Source: Mesorhizobium sp. WSM3626 (GTDB lineage: Bacteria; Pseudomonadota; Alphaproteobacteria; Rhizobiales; Rhizobiaceae). Taken from it: 64,000 nucleotides of DNA. The translations under genes were made by a program, and so were the position numbers. The notes under the pieces are model-generated. The model was not told where the DNA came from. It ran no database searches and worked only from the letters and a program-made list of their open reading frames with translations. Positions 1 to 7,247 of the stretch are shown here, piece after piece (position 1 is the stretch's first letter; every line of letters starts with the position of its first letter). The stretch lies in contig NZ_AZUY01000001.1 in assembly GCF_000513935.1 (NCBI RefSeq), positions 68,552 to 132,551 on the forward strand. Reading direction: 5' to 3'.

Positions 1-3
1 ACC

Positions 4-204
4 ATGGCCACCGTCACCCAGCCGACTATCCGTCCAACCAACAAGCTGACGGCTGCCACGATCGCTGCCGCGGCCATCTCTGTTTCCGGCGTCTTCGTGC
101 GCAATGTCTGGCCTTCCTGGTACGACGCCGAGACATGGGCGACGCTTCTGCCGATCGCGGTCTTTGCCGTCGGCTACCTGGTGAAGGATGAGCCAAACCG
201 ATGA
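4..204 (+). CDS. small membrane protein, phage holin-like
   Basis: 66-residue protein with two predicted hydrophobic segments (about residues 16-32 and 46-60) separated by a short Trp-rich turn, and a charged C-terminus (KDEPNR). That architecture fits small class II phage holins, which permeabilise the inner membrane. Its stop codon overlaps the start of the next gene by 4 bases (ATGA), so it is translationally coupled to the spanin-like genes downstream. The gene starts three bases into the window, so its ribosome binding site and the upstream genes cannot be seen. The holin role is inferred from size, topology and context only; no family-specific motif is visible. Confidence 0.6.
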   Translation: MATVTQPTIRPTNKLTAATIAAAAISVSGVFVRNVWPSWYDAETWATLLPIAVFAVGYLVKDEPNR

Positions 205-440
205 GCACGCTGCTTAATGTCCTGCTCACCAATCCGACCATCCTGGGCGTTGGTGCCGCCATACTGGCGGCATTCGGCTGGGGAGTTCGTCAGCGGCTGG
301 CCGGCCAACGGGCGGAGCGCGTCCGACAGGCCGCCACCGAAGCCGAGGCGCGCGAGGTTGCCGACCAGGTCCAGAACGACATCGGTGCGCTGCCCGCCGC
401 CACCGCCCGAAAGGAGCTCAAATCATGGGCAAGGGATTGA
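201..440 (+). CDS. candidate inner-membrane spanin (Rz-like)
   Basis: 79 residues. One N-terminal transmembrane segment (about residues 9-26) is followed by a strongly charged, Ala/Glu/Arg-rich helix (residues 31-60) that should form a coiled coil in the periplasm. This N-in/C-out plan with a periplasmic helix is that of phage i-spanins, which together with an outer-membrane lipoprotein fuse the two membranes during lysis. Its 3' end overlaps the following lipoprotein gene by 16 bases in another frame, an arrangement typical of Rz/Rz1 pairs. The assignment rests on topology and overlap, not on similarity I can verify. Confidence 0.6.
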   Translation: MSTLLNVLLTNPTILGVGAAILAAFGWGVRQRLAGQRAERVRQAATEAEAREVADQVQNDIGALPAATARKELKSWARD

Positions 441-619
441 TGCTCGCCTCCGCCGTGGCCGCGCTGGTTGGCTGTACCACCGCCAAGGGCGGATTTTGCG
501 TGGTGTCTAGCCCGCTGCGCCTGTCGGCGGCCGCGATCAACGCGCTGTCGGATGCCGAGGTCAAGGCGTTGCTGGCGCACAACCGCAAGGGCGAAAGACT
601 GTGCGGATGGAAGCCATGA
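425..619 (+). CDS. small lipoprotein, candidate outer-membrane spanin (Rz1-like)
   Basis: 64 residues with a short signal peptide ending in a lipobox (Leu-Val-Gly-Cys, Cys17). The predicted mature product is therefore a lipid-anchored peptide of about 48 residues containing two further cysteines. It starts inside the end of the preceding i-spanin candidate in a different frame. Known o-spanins are small outer-membrane lipoproteins encoded overlapping or embedded in the i-spanin gene, which is what is seen here. The stop codon overlaps the next start (ATGA). It could instead be an unrelated phage-associated lipoprotein. Confidence 0.6.
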   Translation: MGKGLMLASAVAALVGCTTAKGGFCVVSSPLRLSAAAINALSDAEVKALLAHNRKGERLCGWKP

Positions 620-723
620 CCGTCATCTTCCTTCCGATGGGCTCGGTCCTGCTGCTTGGCGGCGTGACCATTTTCAGCGCTGGATCGATCTTCGGGTTTC
701 TCGTTGCGAGGGCGGTGAAATGA
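616..723 (+). CDS. 35-residue single-span membrane peptide
   Basis: A short reading frame beginning ATG ACC GTC and ending TGA. It is almost entirely one hydrophobic helix (Leu/Val/Gly/Phe-rich) with a basic C-terminal tail (ARAVK). It starts in the stop codon of the lipoprotein gene and its end overlaps the start of the next gene (ATGATG), so it fits exactly into the overlapping gene chain. That tight fit is the main evidence that it is translated. It may be a holin accessory or antiholin; function unknown. Confidence 0.45.
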   Translation: MTVIFLPMGSVLLLGGVTIFSAGSIFGFLVARAVK

Positions 724-1040
724 TGCACGATCTGTTCGACCTGCTCGGCATCAAGGGGCCGGTGGTTGCCGCCGGTCTTGCCGGCGGCGTCCTGCGGGCT
801 TTGTCGCGTCATCGCTACAAGCTGCGCGAGATGGTGGCATCGCCAATCTGCGGCGCGCTCGCCGCGGCCTATCTGACGCTGCCCGTGGTCCAGTATGCCC
901 ACGCCACCGGGCTGCCGCTGGCCAGTGACGACACGACAACGCTGGCGGCGGCTTTCCTCATCGGCGTCTGCGCCATGTGGATCTCGGATATATTGTTCGA
1001 GGTGATCGTGCGGAAGTTCAGGCCAGCGGCGGAGGAATGA
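720..1040 (+). CDS. small polytopic membrane protein, holin-like
   Basis: 106 residues with three likely membrane segments (about residues 9-25, 40-60 and 72-93) and a basic/acidic C-terminal tail. It is the last gene of the five-gene overlapping run and is followed directly by a strong hairpin terminator. Start chosen at the ATG overlapping the previous stop; a second ATG follows immediately. Multi-span proteins of this size at the end of phage structural or lysis modules are often holins or phage 3TM proteins. Identity not proven. Confidence 0.55.
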   Translation: MMHDLFDLLGIKGPVVAAGLAGGVLRALSRHRYKLREMVASPICGALAAAYLTLPVVQYAHATGLPLASDDTTTLAAAFLIGVCAMWISDILFEVIVRKFRPAAEE

Positions 1041-1085
1041 TCCCGGGCCTTGCCCGACGTTGAGAATCCGCGGCTCGGTCGAGCC

Positions 1086-1121
1086 AAAGCCCGCCTTGGC
1101 TCGAGCCAAGGCGGGCTTTTT
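1086..1121 (+). terminator. Rho-independent terminator of the lysis-like cassette
   Basis: A perfect 34-base inverted repeat (15-base arms AAAGCCCGCCTTGGC and complement, with a TCGA centre) followed by extra T residues, 45 bases after the last stop. The A-run on the 5' side means it could work on both strands. Confidence 0.85.
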
Positions 1122-1208
1122 GCATTTGTGGCTCCCCGCTGGCTGTTGTTATATCCCAATGCAAGGCTGCCGGGTTCGTGGCGGCACTGGTCCGGCACGG
1201 GCTCGCGG

Positions 1209-1679
1209 ATGCAGATTGAGAGATATGACGGGGACCGCGAGGCGCTGCTGCCGCTGTTTGCCCTTGCCGACGATTCTCACACGCAGATCTCCCGTTATGT
1301 CGAGCAGGGCGAAGTCCTGGTTGCTCGCGAGGGCGGCGAAATCGTCGGCCATGCGCAGATCATCGATACAGGCGATACCGGCGCCTTCGAACTCAAGAGC
1401 ATCGCCGTCACTCAAGCGCGGCAAGGTGAGGGACTGGGCAGGCTTCTCGTGGCTGCGGCAATCACCCGCTGCCGCGAGCGCGGGGGCCAGCGCCTGATTG
1501 TCTCGACGGCAAGCTGCGACATTGGCAATCTGCGCTTCTACCAATTGTATGGCTTTCGGATGAGCCGGATCGTGCGGGACGCTTTCGGACTGTCGACCGG
1601 CTATCCCGAAGGTATGCTCGTGGATGGCATCACGCTGCGCGACCAGGTGGTCTTCGAATATGACCTCAGCGCCGATTGA
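1209..1679 (+). CDS. GNAT-family N-acetyltransferase
   Basis: 156 residues with the Gcn5-related acetyltransferase fold. Motif A is visible as FELKSIAVTQARQGEGLGRL (about residues 60-79), carrying the acetyl-CoA pyrophosphate-binding Q/R-x-x-G-x-G/A pattern. A later segment, NLRFYQLYGFR, corresponds to motif B. Substrate unknown. Start taken at ATG 1209, which gives the usual family length; upstream in-frame codons run through the preceding terminator and are rejected. Single-gene unit, followed by a tandem repeat and a hairpin. Confidence 0.8.
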   Translation: MQIERYDGDREALLPLFALADDSHTQISRYVEQGEVLVAREGGEIVGHAQIIDTGDTGAFELKSIAVTQARQGEGLGRLLVAAAITRCRERGGQRLIVSTASCDIGNLRFYQLYGFRMSRIVRDAFGLSTGYPEGMLVDGITLRDQVVFEYDLSAD

Positions 1680-1714
1680 GGATGGCGGATGCCCACCTGC
1701 GTTGCAGTGCCATT

Positions 1715-1756
1715 AGACTAGCGACAGCCATCGCAAGACTAGCGACAGCCATCGCA
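1715..1756. repeat. perfect 21-bp tandem duplication
   Basis: The unit AGACTAGCGACAGCCATCGCA occurs twice with no spacer (1715-1735 and 1736-1756), between the acetyltransferase stop and a terminator. It looks like a recent slippage duplication. Confidence 0.9.
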
Positions 1757-1763
1757 GACAATC

Positions 1764-1797
1764 AATAGCCCGCTCCGGTTCGCCGGGCGGCTATTTT
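1764..1797. terminator. hairpin terminator after GNAT gene
   Basis: AATAGCC ... GGCTATT arms with a GC-rich centre, followed by TT on the plus strand. It lies between the plus-strand acetyltransferase and the convergent minus-strand membrane protein, so it may serve both. Confidence 0.6.
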
Positions 1798-1825
1798 GCG
1801 TTTCGGCCGGATATCTTGGCAAGTC

Positions 1826-2533
1826 CTAAGCCAGGATGTTGACGGCGCGGGCCGCGACCAGCGCGATCGTCAGCAGCGAGATCATGGCCTCGGCCATCAT
1901 CAGCAGCTTGGCGCGTTGGGAGAGCGGCAATGTGTCGGTTGGCGAAAACGCGGTCGCATTGGTGAAGGCGAGGAAGAAATAGTCGACGAAGCCCGGCAGC
2001 CAGTCGCGGATTTCGCGGTCGCTCAGGGTCATTTGCGGAAACAGGAAATCGGCATGGGCGCGTGTGACGAGGCCGCAGGTCGGCGGCCCGCCACGGTCGG
2101 TGCTCCAGAACCACAAGGCAAAGACGATAACGTTGGTGACCCAGATATTGAGCGCGTCGACCAGCAGCGTCTGGCCGCTGGAGCCGGCATGGCCGGCCAG
2201 CAAGGCACGCACCAGAAGCGCCAGCGAGCCGCAATTCATGACGCTGACGAGGCCGGTCATCACCAGAGCCGCCCTGCGGATCATCACGCGAAACCGGCCA
2301 ACCAGATACCAGTGCTCCTCCTCGACCGCTTTCTGGGTGGCGACCTGCGTCCAGGCGGTGGCTACGGACAGGGGTACGAGCAGGGCGGCCTCCAGCGCCG
2401 GCGCCAGCCAGCGGGGGCCGAACGAAAGATCGTTGATGACCAGAAGCTGCAGGCAGATGATGACAAGGACCGCCGCGCGCGCCAGCCAGAAGTCGAGCGC
2501 GCGGTGGTGGATGACGGCATGCTGGTGACGCAT
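1826..2533 (-). CDS. integral membrane protein with channel-like C-terminus (DUF1345/Ion_trans_2-like)
   Basis: 235 residues with about five hydrophobic helices. The C-terminal segment has the pattern DYFFLAFTNATAFSPTDTLP, then a long hydrophobic helix. This resembles the re-entrant pore plus last helix of two-TM potassium-channel-like and DUF1345 proteins, but the canonical TVGYGD selectivity filter is absent (ATAFSPTD instead). Start chosen at ATG 2533, where the hydrophobic protein begins; the longer upstream frame is low-complexity and has no membrane or domain character. Divergent from the glycosyltransferase gene. Substrate or ion unknown. Confidence 0.6.
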   Translation of the reverse strand: MRHQHAVIHHRALDFWLARAAVLVIICLQLLVINDLSFGPRWLAPALEAALLVPLSVATAWTQVATQKAVEEEHWYLVGRFRVMIRRAALVMTGLVSVMNCGSLALLVRALLAGHAGSSGQTLLVDALNIWVTNVIVFALWFWSTDRGGPPTCGLVTRAHADFLFPQMTLSDREIRDWLPGFVDYFFLAFTNATAFSPTDTLPLSQRAKLLMMAEAMISLLTIALVAARAVNILA

Positions 2534-2692
2534 CGAGTATCCGGGATGTTCAAGTGGGATCAGTGTGCGGGCTGTTCTGCCCGGCGACGGCAGTGAGAGA
2601 CCGTAGATCCCGCTCAATCTTGGTCTTGCAATGACCTGCAAGTATACTTTTTTGTAAGCTTTGATGTTTTGGGCTGTTCGGCAAACCAGGCG

Positions 2693-4279
2693 ATGTGGTC
2701 TAAGCGCCGCATGGCGGGAATTGACGACTCCATCGATCGTTGGATGCCGGCAGGGCTGCCTGCCGTGGAACTGGACTCGTCGTCGGTCTGGTCCGCCCTG
2801 CTTCGGCACCCCTGGGGTTTGCTGGCGCTTTTGTGCCTGGCGCAGACCCTGTGCTGGACGGTGGTGCCAACACTCATCAATCCCGCACCGCCCGGTGATG
2901 TTGTGGAAGGCTTCATGTGGGGCCGCGAATGGGTGCTTTTAACCTACAAGCATCCGCAACTGCCCGGCTGGCTGCTCGAGACCAGTCATCTTCTGACCGG
3001 ATCGTTCCGCTGGCCGCAATATCTGCTCGCTCAGCTGACGATTTCGGCCACCTTCGTCCTGGTCTATCTGCTGGCCCGCGACATGCTCGGACAACGGCGC
3101 GCGCTGGCTGCCGTGCTTTTGATGCCATCGATATATTTCTTCGGCTGGCCGACGCCGCAATTCAATCACGACTATGCGCAGATGCCGTTCTGGGCCGCGA
3201 TCTGCTGGCTGTTGTGGCGCGCCGGCCGCGGCGACGGGCCAGGCTGGTGGCTGGCGCTCGGACTGGTGTCCGGCGTCGGGCTCTACGCCAAGTTCTCTAC
3301 CGGCCTGCTGCTCGCCTTCGGCGCTCTCTGGCTGCTGTACGAGCCGCGCGCGCGCAGCCGGCTGGCGACACCCTGGCCATGGCTTGGCCTGGCCGTTTTT
3401 CTCGTGGTCGCCGCGCCGCTGGCCATCGCACTCTACCGCATGGATTTCCTGCCGTTGACCTATTTCGCCGACCGCGATGCGTGGGTGAGCGAGCACCGAG
3501 CGCGGCTCTACTATATCGGCGTCCAGATCGCCGGGCTTTCCGGCTTTCTCCTGGTGTTGGCGCTATCAGGGCTCTTGCGGCGCTCACCAGCCCCGCAAGA
3601 GCCGGTCGAGCGCGGCACGCTCGTCTATCTCCTATGGATGGGGCTTGGGCCCGCGGCGCTGGTCATGGTGGCCTCGCTGTTCACCGGCACCGGCGAGGCC
3701 TGGAGCGCGCCGATGTACAATCTTGTCGGTGTGGTCGCTCTGGCCTTTCTCGGTCACCGGCTCGGCGCCGTCGAGATGCGAAAGCTGGCGATCTGCGCCT
3801 TCATCTGCATCGTCACCATGTCGGGCGCCTATGCGGCAATCCGCTGGACGGACTGCAATTTGCGCGGGCGCATGGACGCCGTCTGCTGGCCCGCGCAGCC
3901 GATCTCGGACGAGGCCGAGGCAGTCTGGCACGCGGCGGCGCCCGGTCAGCTCGACATCGTCGGTGGCGACACCAATCTTGCCATGCTGGCGGGCCTCAAT
4001 GCCTATGACAAGCCGTCGATCTTCACCGACCTCGATATGCGGTTCGCCCCCTGGATCACGAGGCAGCGGTTGCGCGACCATGGCATGCTGATGATTTGGC
4101 GGGGTCATGGCGTGCCGCCACAGTTGCGGGCATGGTTGGACAACATCCCGGTCAAGACGGTTCTTTTCAACTGGTCGCGCGAGGCGCCGCCGGTAGCGAT
4201 CAGTTTTGCCGCCATTCCGCCTGGTACGCGATATCTGCCGGTTGCCGCCAGCAGCCGGACCCGGCATCCGCGCGTCTAA
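2693..4279 (+). CDS. glycosyltransferase family 39 (PMT_2/ArnT-like) membrane protein
   Basis: About 528 residues with 9-11 hydrophobic helices. An N-terminal loop carries an acidic residue (VVEGFMWGREW) followed by YKHPQLPGWL. This is the signature of lipid-linked sugar transferases of the GT39/ArnT superfamily, where the Asp/Glu in the first periplasmic loop is catalytic and the hPPL-like motif follows. The enzyme would move a sugar from an undecaprenyl-phosphate carrier to a cell-envelope acceptor. A soluble C-terminal region (about residues 400-528) follows the membrane part. Start uncertain: ATG 2693 or ATG 2711, neither with a strong Shine-Dalgarno. Confidence 0.7.
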   Translation: MWSKRRMAGIDDSIDRWMPAGLPAVELDSSSVWSALLRHPWGLLALLCLAQTLCWTVVPTLINPAPPGDVVEGFMWGREWVLLTYKHPQLPGWLLETSHLLTGSFRWPQYLLAQLTISATFVLVYLLARDMLGQRRALAAVLLMPSIYFFGWPTPQFNHDYAQMPFWAAICWLLWRAGRGDGPGWWLALGLVSGVGLYAKFSTGLLLAFGALWLLYEPRARSRLATPWPWLGLAVFLVVAAPLAIALYRMDFLPLTYFADRDAWVSEHRARLYYIGVQIAGLSGFLLVLALSGLLRRSPAPQEPVERGTLVYLLWMGLGPAALVMVASLFTGTGEAWSAPMYNLVGVVALAFLGHRLGAVEMRKLAICAFICIVTMSGAYAAIRWTDCNLRGRMDAVCWPAQPISDEAEAVWHAAAPGQLDIVGGDTNLAMLAGLNAYDKPSIFTDLDMRFAPWITRQRLRDHGMLMIWRGHGVPPQLRAWLDNIPVKTVLFNWSREAPPVAISFAAIPPGTRYLPVAASSRTRHPRV

Positions 4280-4405
4280 CGCGGGCAGTGTCATGCGCCG
4301 GTTCGTTAGGGGGCGCCTTCCATCGGTATGACCGAATGGACGCTCGTCTGACTGGACGAACCGGGCGACAATGCCCATTTATGGGGATATCCAAATTTGT
4401 GGTCG

Positions 4406-4448
4406 CGCAATTCCTCGGGGAAAGCCGCTACACTTTTCCTGGGATTGC
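4406..4448. repeat. rhizobial dispersed palindromic repeat in msrA leader
   Basis: An imperfect inverted repeat of the form GCAATTCC..GGGGAAAG .. CTTTTCCTGGGATTGC. It closely resembles a dispersed intergenic repeat that I recall as common in Mesorhizobium genomes (AAAACCGCTACACACTTTTCC core). It ends a few bases before the ribosome binding site of msrA. A related copy lies at 5465-5530. Confidence 0.6.
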
Positions 4449-4466
4449 CTTTTGAGGAGACGTTAC

Positions 4467-4985
4467 ATGGCGACTTCGAGCGAACGTGCAGTGCTTGCCG
4501 GTGGCTGCTTCTGGGGCATGCAGGATCTGATCCGGCGCTTCCCGGGCGTCCTCGCCACCCGTGTCGGCTACAGCGGCGGCGACGTGCCGAACGCCACCTA
4601 TCGCAATCATGGCACGCATGCCGAAGCCATCGAGATCACCTTCGATCCGGCGAAAATCGGCTTCCGCCAACTTCTGGAATTCTTCTTCCAGATCCACGAT
4701 CCGACGACGCGCAACCGCCAGGGCAACGATGTCGGCATGAGCTATCGCTCGGCAATCTACTACACCAGCGAGGAGCAGAAGCGTGTGGCGGAGGACACCA
4801 TCGCCGATGTCGATGCCTCCGGCCTGTGGCCCGGCAAGGTTGTCACCGAGCTCGCGCCGGTCGGTGCGTTCTGGGAGGCCGAGCCCGAGCACCAGGATTA
4901 TCTGGAGAAATATCCCAACGGCTACACCTGCCATTTCATCAGGCCAGGCTGGAAACTGCCGGTTCGCGAAAAGGCAGTTTCATAA
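4467..4985 (+). CDS. msrA: peptide methionine sulfoxide reductase A
   Basis: 172 residues. The catalytic motif GGCFWG occurs at residues 11-16 (nucleophilic Cys13). Other MsrA hallmarks follow: VGYSGG, the [11 protein letters not shown] segment, [10 protein letters not shown], and the C-terminal [15 protein letters not shown], whose Cys could be the resolving cysteine. The enzyme reduces S-methionine sulfoxide in proteins with thioredoxin as donor, in the cytoplasm. Start is fixed by the strong GAGGAGA site at 4454-4460. Single gene preceded by a palindromic repeat. Confidence 0.95.
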   Translation: MATSSERAVLAGGCFWGMQDLIRRFPGVLATRVGYSGGDVPNATYRNHGTHAEAIEITFDPAKIGFRQLLEFFFQIHDPTTRNRQGNDVGMSYRSAIYYTSEEQKRVAEDTIADVDASGLWPGKVVTELAPVGAFWEAEPEHQDYLEKYPNGYTCHFIRPGWKLPVREKAVS

Positions 4986-5115
4986 GATTTTTTGGCGGCG
5001 GGCAGAAGCTCCCGCTGGTTGCCACAAGACCATATCAATAGCGGCTGTTAACCACCGCCCGGCGGTTGACAGTTCGAATCGGCGCGAGGGGTGCCGCCGG
5101 CCCACTGAAATCGAT

Positions 5116-5158
5116 GCGCATGGAAATCGCGGAACCTCAGTCCGCGATTTCCATGCGC
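5116..5158. terminator. 18-bp perfect inverted repeat, terminator-like
   Basis: Arms 5116-5133 and 5141-5158 are perfectly complementary with a 7-base loop (ACCTCAG). It lies just beyond the 3' end of the small minus-strand gene and after msrA. No long T-run follows on either strand, so termination is inferred from position and stem strength. Confidence 0.55.
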
Positions 5159-5163
5159 GAAAA

Positions 5164-5415
5164 CTATTTCCCGCAGTTGCTGTCGTTAACGGTCGGCGCG
5201 GTCGCATTGCCATTGGCATCCGTCTGCGCGCCCTGCGGATTGTTCGGGCAATTCTGGTCCGCGTTGGAATTCATGTCACCCGGCGCGATGGTCGTACTGT
5301 TGGTTGCGCCCGGATCGATTGTATTGGGCGAAGCAGGGGTAGCTGGGTCTACAGTGACCGACTTGCCGCTGCCGCCGAAGCCGCGAGGATTTTCATAAGC
5401 ATGGTTTGTCTCCAT
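5164..5415 (-). CDS. hypothetical small Asn/Pro/Thr-rich protein
   Basis: 83 residues from ATG 5415, hydrophilic and rich in Asn, Pro, Thr, Gly and Asp. Two cysteines occur in NCPNN and NCGK. No signal peptide, membrane segment or recognisable domain. A longer frame extends to 5541 but runs into the dispersed repeat, so the shorter start is preferred. The inverted repeat immediately downstream supports a real transcript. Ribosome binding site weak; function unknown. Confidence 0.45.
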   Translation of the reverse strand: METNHAYENPRGFGGSGKSVTVDPATPASPNTIDPGATNSTTIAPGDMNSNADQNCPNNPQGAQTDANGNATAPTVNDSNCGK

Positions 5416-5464
5416 TTCTATGAATTCGTCGCCAGAGCGGTTAACGGGCTTCGCGGAAGCAACT

Positions 5465-5530
5465 GACCGCTCTATCTCTTTGTTTTGACGCAATGCCGAA
5501 ACCGCTTCACACTTTTCCTGCGATTGCGTC
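5465..5530. repeat. second copy of rhizobial dispersed palindromic repeat
   Basis: GACGCAATGCCG..AAACCGCTTCACACTTTTCC..GATTGCGTC palindrome (5487-5530) flanked by GACCGCTCTATCTCTTTG. The reverse complement reads like the dispersed AAACAAAGAGATAGAGCGG repeat seen between many rhizobial genes (from memory). It shares its AAAnCCGCT..CACTTTTCCTG core with the copy at 4406-4448. Confidence 0.6.
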
Positions 5531-5682
5531 TGGTGGGACAACCCCTCGGCATTGCGAAGGTTCCAGACAATTTCCGAGCCGGCGGCACCCGGTTGCGTCT
5601 GCGCTGGCGCAATGCTTTTGGCGCAGCTTGCTGAAAAAACAGCTTCCCCAACCGATCGAATGGTGCTTTAACGCCGCCATCC

Positions 5683-5768
5683 ACAGGGGTGCTCCGTACG
5701 GTCGGGGCTGAGACGGGGGCGGCAAGCCCACAGACCCTAGAAGCTGATCTGGGTAATACCAGCGGAGC
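5683..5768 (+). promoter_or_regulatory. TPP (thi-box) riboswitch
   Basis: Contains the hallmark thi-element blocks in order: AGGGGTGCTC (5685-5694), GGGGCTGAGA (5704-5713), a variable stem, ACCCTAGAAGCTGATCTGGG (5734-5753) and TAATACCAGCG (5754-5764). These form the TPP-binding core. The ATG of the downstream YkoF-like gene lies about 15 bases later with a GGCGGG-like ribosome site, so the switch probably controls translation initiation. It would repress the four-gene pyrimidine uptake operon when thiamine pyrophosphate is abundant. Confidence 0.93.
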
Positions 5769-5778
5769 GAGGCGGGCG

Positions 5779-6387
5779 ATGTTTTCAGGTGCACAGGTTT
5801 CCCTATATCCAATGGCCGACGATTTTGTCGGCGTCATCCTGGGTGCGCTCGGCGCGCTCGATCCGTATCGCGCCAAGCTCAGGATCGAGACCGACGACAT
5901 CTCGACGCTGCTGGTCGGGTCCCCCGAGGTGTTGTTCCCGGCGCTGCGCGACCTTTTCGTGGCTGCGTCCGGCAGCGGCAAGCATTGCGTGCTGTCGGCC
6001 ACCATTTCGCGTGGCTGTCCGGGGGAGCCGGACGATCCGATCTGCCGCTCCGACACGTTCGGCGGACCCGCCGGGCCACTCGGACCACGCAAGCAAGCGG
6101 CCATCACCGCCGTGCGCGGCGCGCCCGCCACTGGGCAGCCAGCGGCGGCGCAGTTCTCGCTCTATGTGATGGGCACGGACGACCACATGGACGAGATCTA
6201 TGGCTGCATCGATTTCCTGAAGCAGTCCGGTGTCTACGATCGCTCCAAGAATTTCTGCACCAAGCTGCGCGGCGATGCCGGCGCGATCTTCTCGGCGCTC
6301 GATGAAGCGTTCTGCCGCTTCGGACCAGGCGCCGGCCACGTAACACTCGACGTCACGGTTTCGGCCAACAGTCCCACTGCCGTCTGA
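5779..6387 (+). CDS. YkoF-like thiamine/hydroxymethylpyrimidine-binding protein
   Basis: 202 residues, the usual YkoF length. There are two ferredoxin-like repeats: the first starts FSGAQVSLYPMADDFVGVIL, and the second starts about residue 123 at AAAQFSLYVMGTDDHMDEIY. Known YkoF dimers bind thiamine and its pyrimidine moiety. Position directly behind a TPP riboswitch and 41 bases ahead of an importer permease confirms a role in thiamine-precursor salvage, perhaps as a cytoplasmic binding or sensing partner. Start fixed by the riboswitch spacing and repeat boundary. Confidence 0.85.
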   Translation: MFSGAQVSLYPMADDFVGVILGALGALDPYRAKLRIETDDISTLLVGSPEVLFPALRDLFVAASGSGKHCVLSATISRGCPGEPDDPICRSDTFGGPAGPLGPRKQAAITAVRGAPATGQPAAAQFSLYVMGTDDHMDEIYGCIDFLKQSGVYDRSKNFCTKLRGDAGAIFSALDEAFCRFGPGAGHVTLDVTVSANSPTAV

Positions 6388-6428
6388 ACCGCTCGCGCCG
6401 AAGCGCGCGCCGTCAAGGTTATCCTCTC

Positions 6429-7247
6429 GTGGTTTCATCGTCATTCAACCCGCGTCAACTCGCGGGCTTCTTCGCCCAGGCAGCGCCGGCCGTGATAACG
6501 ATCGGTCTGGTGCTCGTGGCTTGGGAACTCTACGCAAACCATTCCGGCGTCAAGCCGACGGTTCTGCCGGCGCCCTCGCGCGTCTTCGAACAGGCGATGC
6601 TCAATCGTGACGCGCTGCTCGACAATGCCATTCCCACCATGCGCGCCACGCTGATCGGTTTTGCCTGTTCGCTCAGCGCCGCCTTCGCGCTGTCGATGCT
6701 GGTCGACTTCTTCCAGCCTTTGCGGCGCGCGCTGTTTCCCGTGTTTATCGTCAGCCAGACTTTGCCGCTGGTCGCCATTGCGCCATTGGTGGTGCTTTGG
6801 TTCGGTTTCGGGCTGACGCCCAAGATCATGCTGGTGGCGCTGGTCACCTTCTTCCCGATGCTGGTGGCCCTCGTACAGGGCTACGAGGCGACCGAGGTCG
6901 AGATTGGCCAGATGCTGCGCGCCATGGGAGCAGGGCGCTGGCGGGTCTTCATGCTGGCACGGTTGCCTTCGGCGCTGCCGTATTTCTTCGCGGGCCTCAA
7001 GATCTCCATCACCTACGCCGTCGTCGGCGCCATCTTCGCCGAATATGCGGGCGCGGCCAAAGGGCTGGGCATCTACATGCTCAACGCCAAGAACAATTTC
7101 CGTCCCGACCTGGTGCTCGCCGCCGTCGGCGTCAGCGCCGCGCTCACCCTCGTCCTGTTCGGACTGACGGCGCTGCTCCAGCGTCTTGCCATGCCCTGGG
7201 AACAAGCCGCGGGCAGGCAAGCCGCCGGAAAAGGCCCGCAAGCATGA
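6429..7247 (+). CDS. thiX: ABC transporter permease, ThiX-type (pyrimidine precursor)
   Basis: 272 residues with six predicted membrane helices. The cytoplasmic EAA loop is visible around TEVEIGQMLRAMGAGRWRVF. It belongs to the SsuC/TauC-like permease family, used for thiamine-precursor uptake (N-formyl-4-amino-5-aminomethyl-2-methylpyrimidine) in ThiXYZ systems. Start is a GTG at 6429. Stop overlaps the next ATG (ATGA). The riboswitch upstream supports the substrate call; without it taurine or nitrate would be alternatives. Confidence 0.83.
   Translation: MVSSSFNPRQLAGFFAQAAPAVITIGLVLVAWELYANHSGVKPTVLPAPSRVFEQAMLNRDALLDNAIPTMRATLIGFACSLSAAFALSMLVDFFQPLRRALFPVFIVSQTLPLVAIAPLVVLWFGFGLTPKIMLVALVTFFPMLVALVQGYEATEVEIGQMLRAMGAGRWRVFMLARLPSALPYFFAGLKISITYAVVGAIFAEYAGAAKGLGIYMLNAKNNFRPDLVLAAVGVSAALTLVLFGLTALLQRLAMPWEQAAGRQAAGKGPQA

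Noticed and set aside
1715..1756. CRISPR array
   Set aside because: Only two copies and no spacer.
5472..6131. 219-codon minus-strand frame over the YkoF region
   Set aside because: It crosses a dispersed repeat and the TPP riboswitch and is antisense to a recognisable gene.
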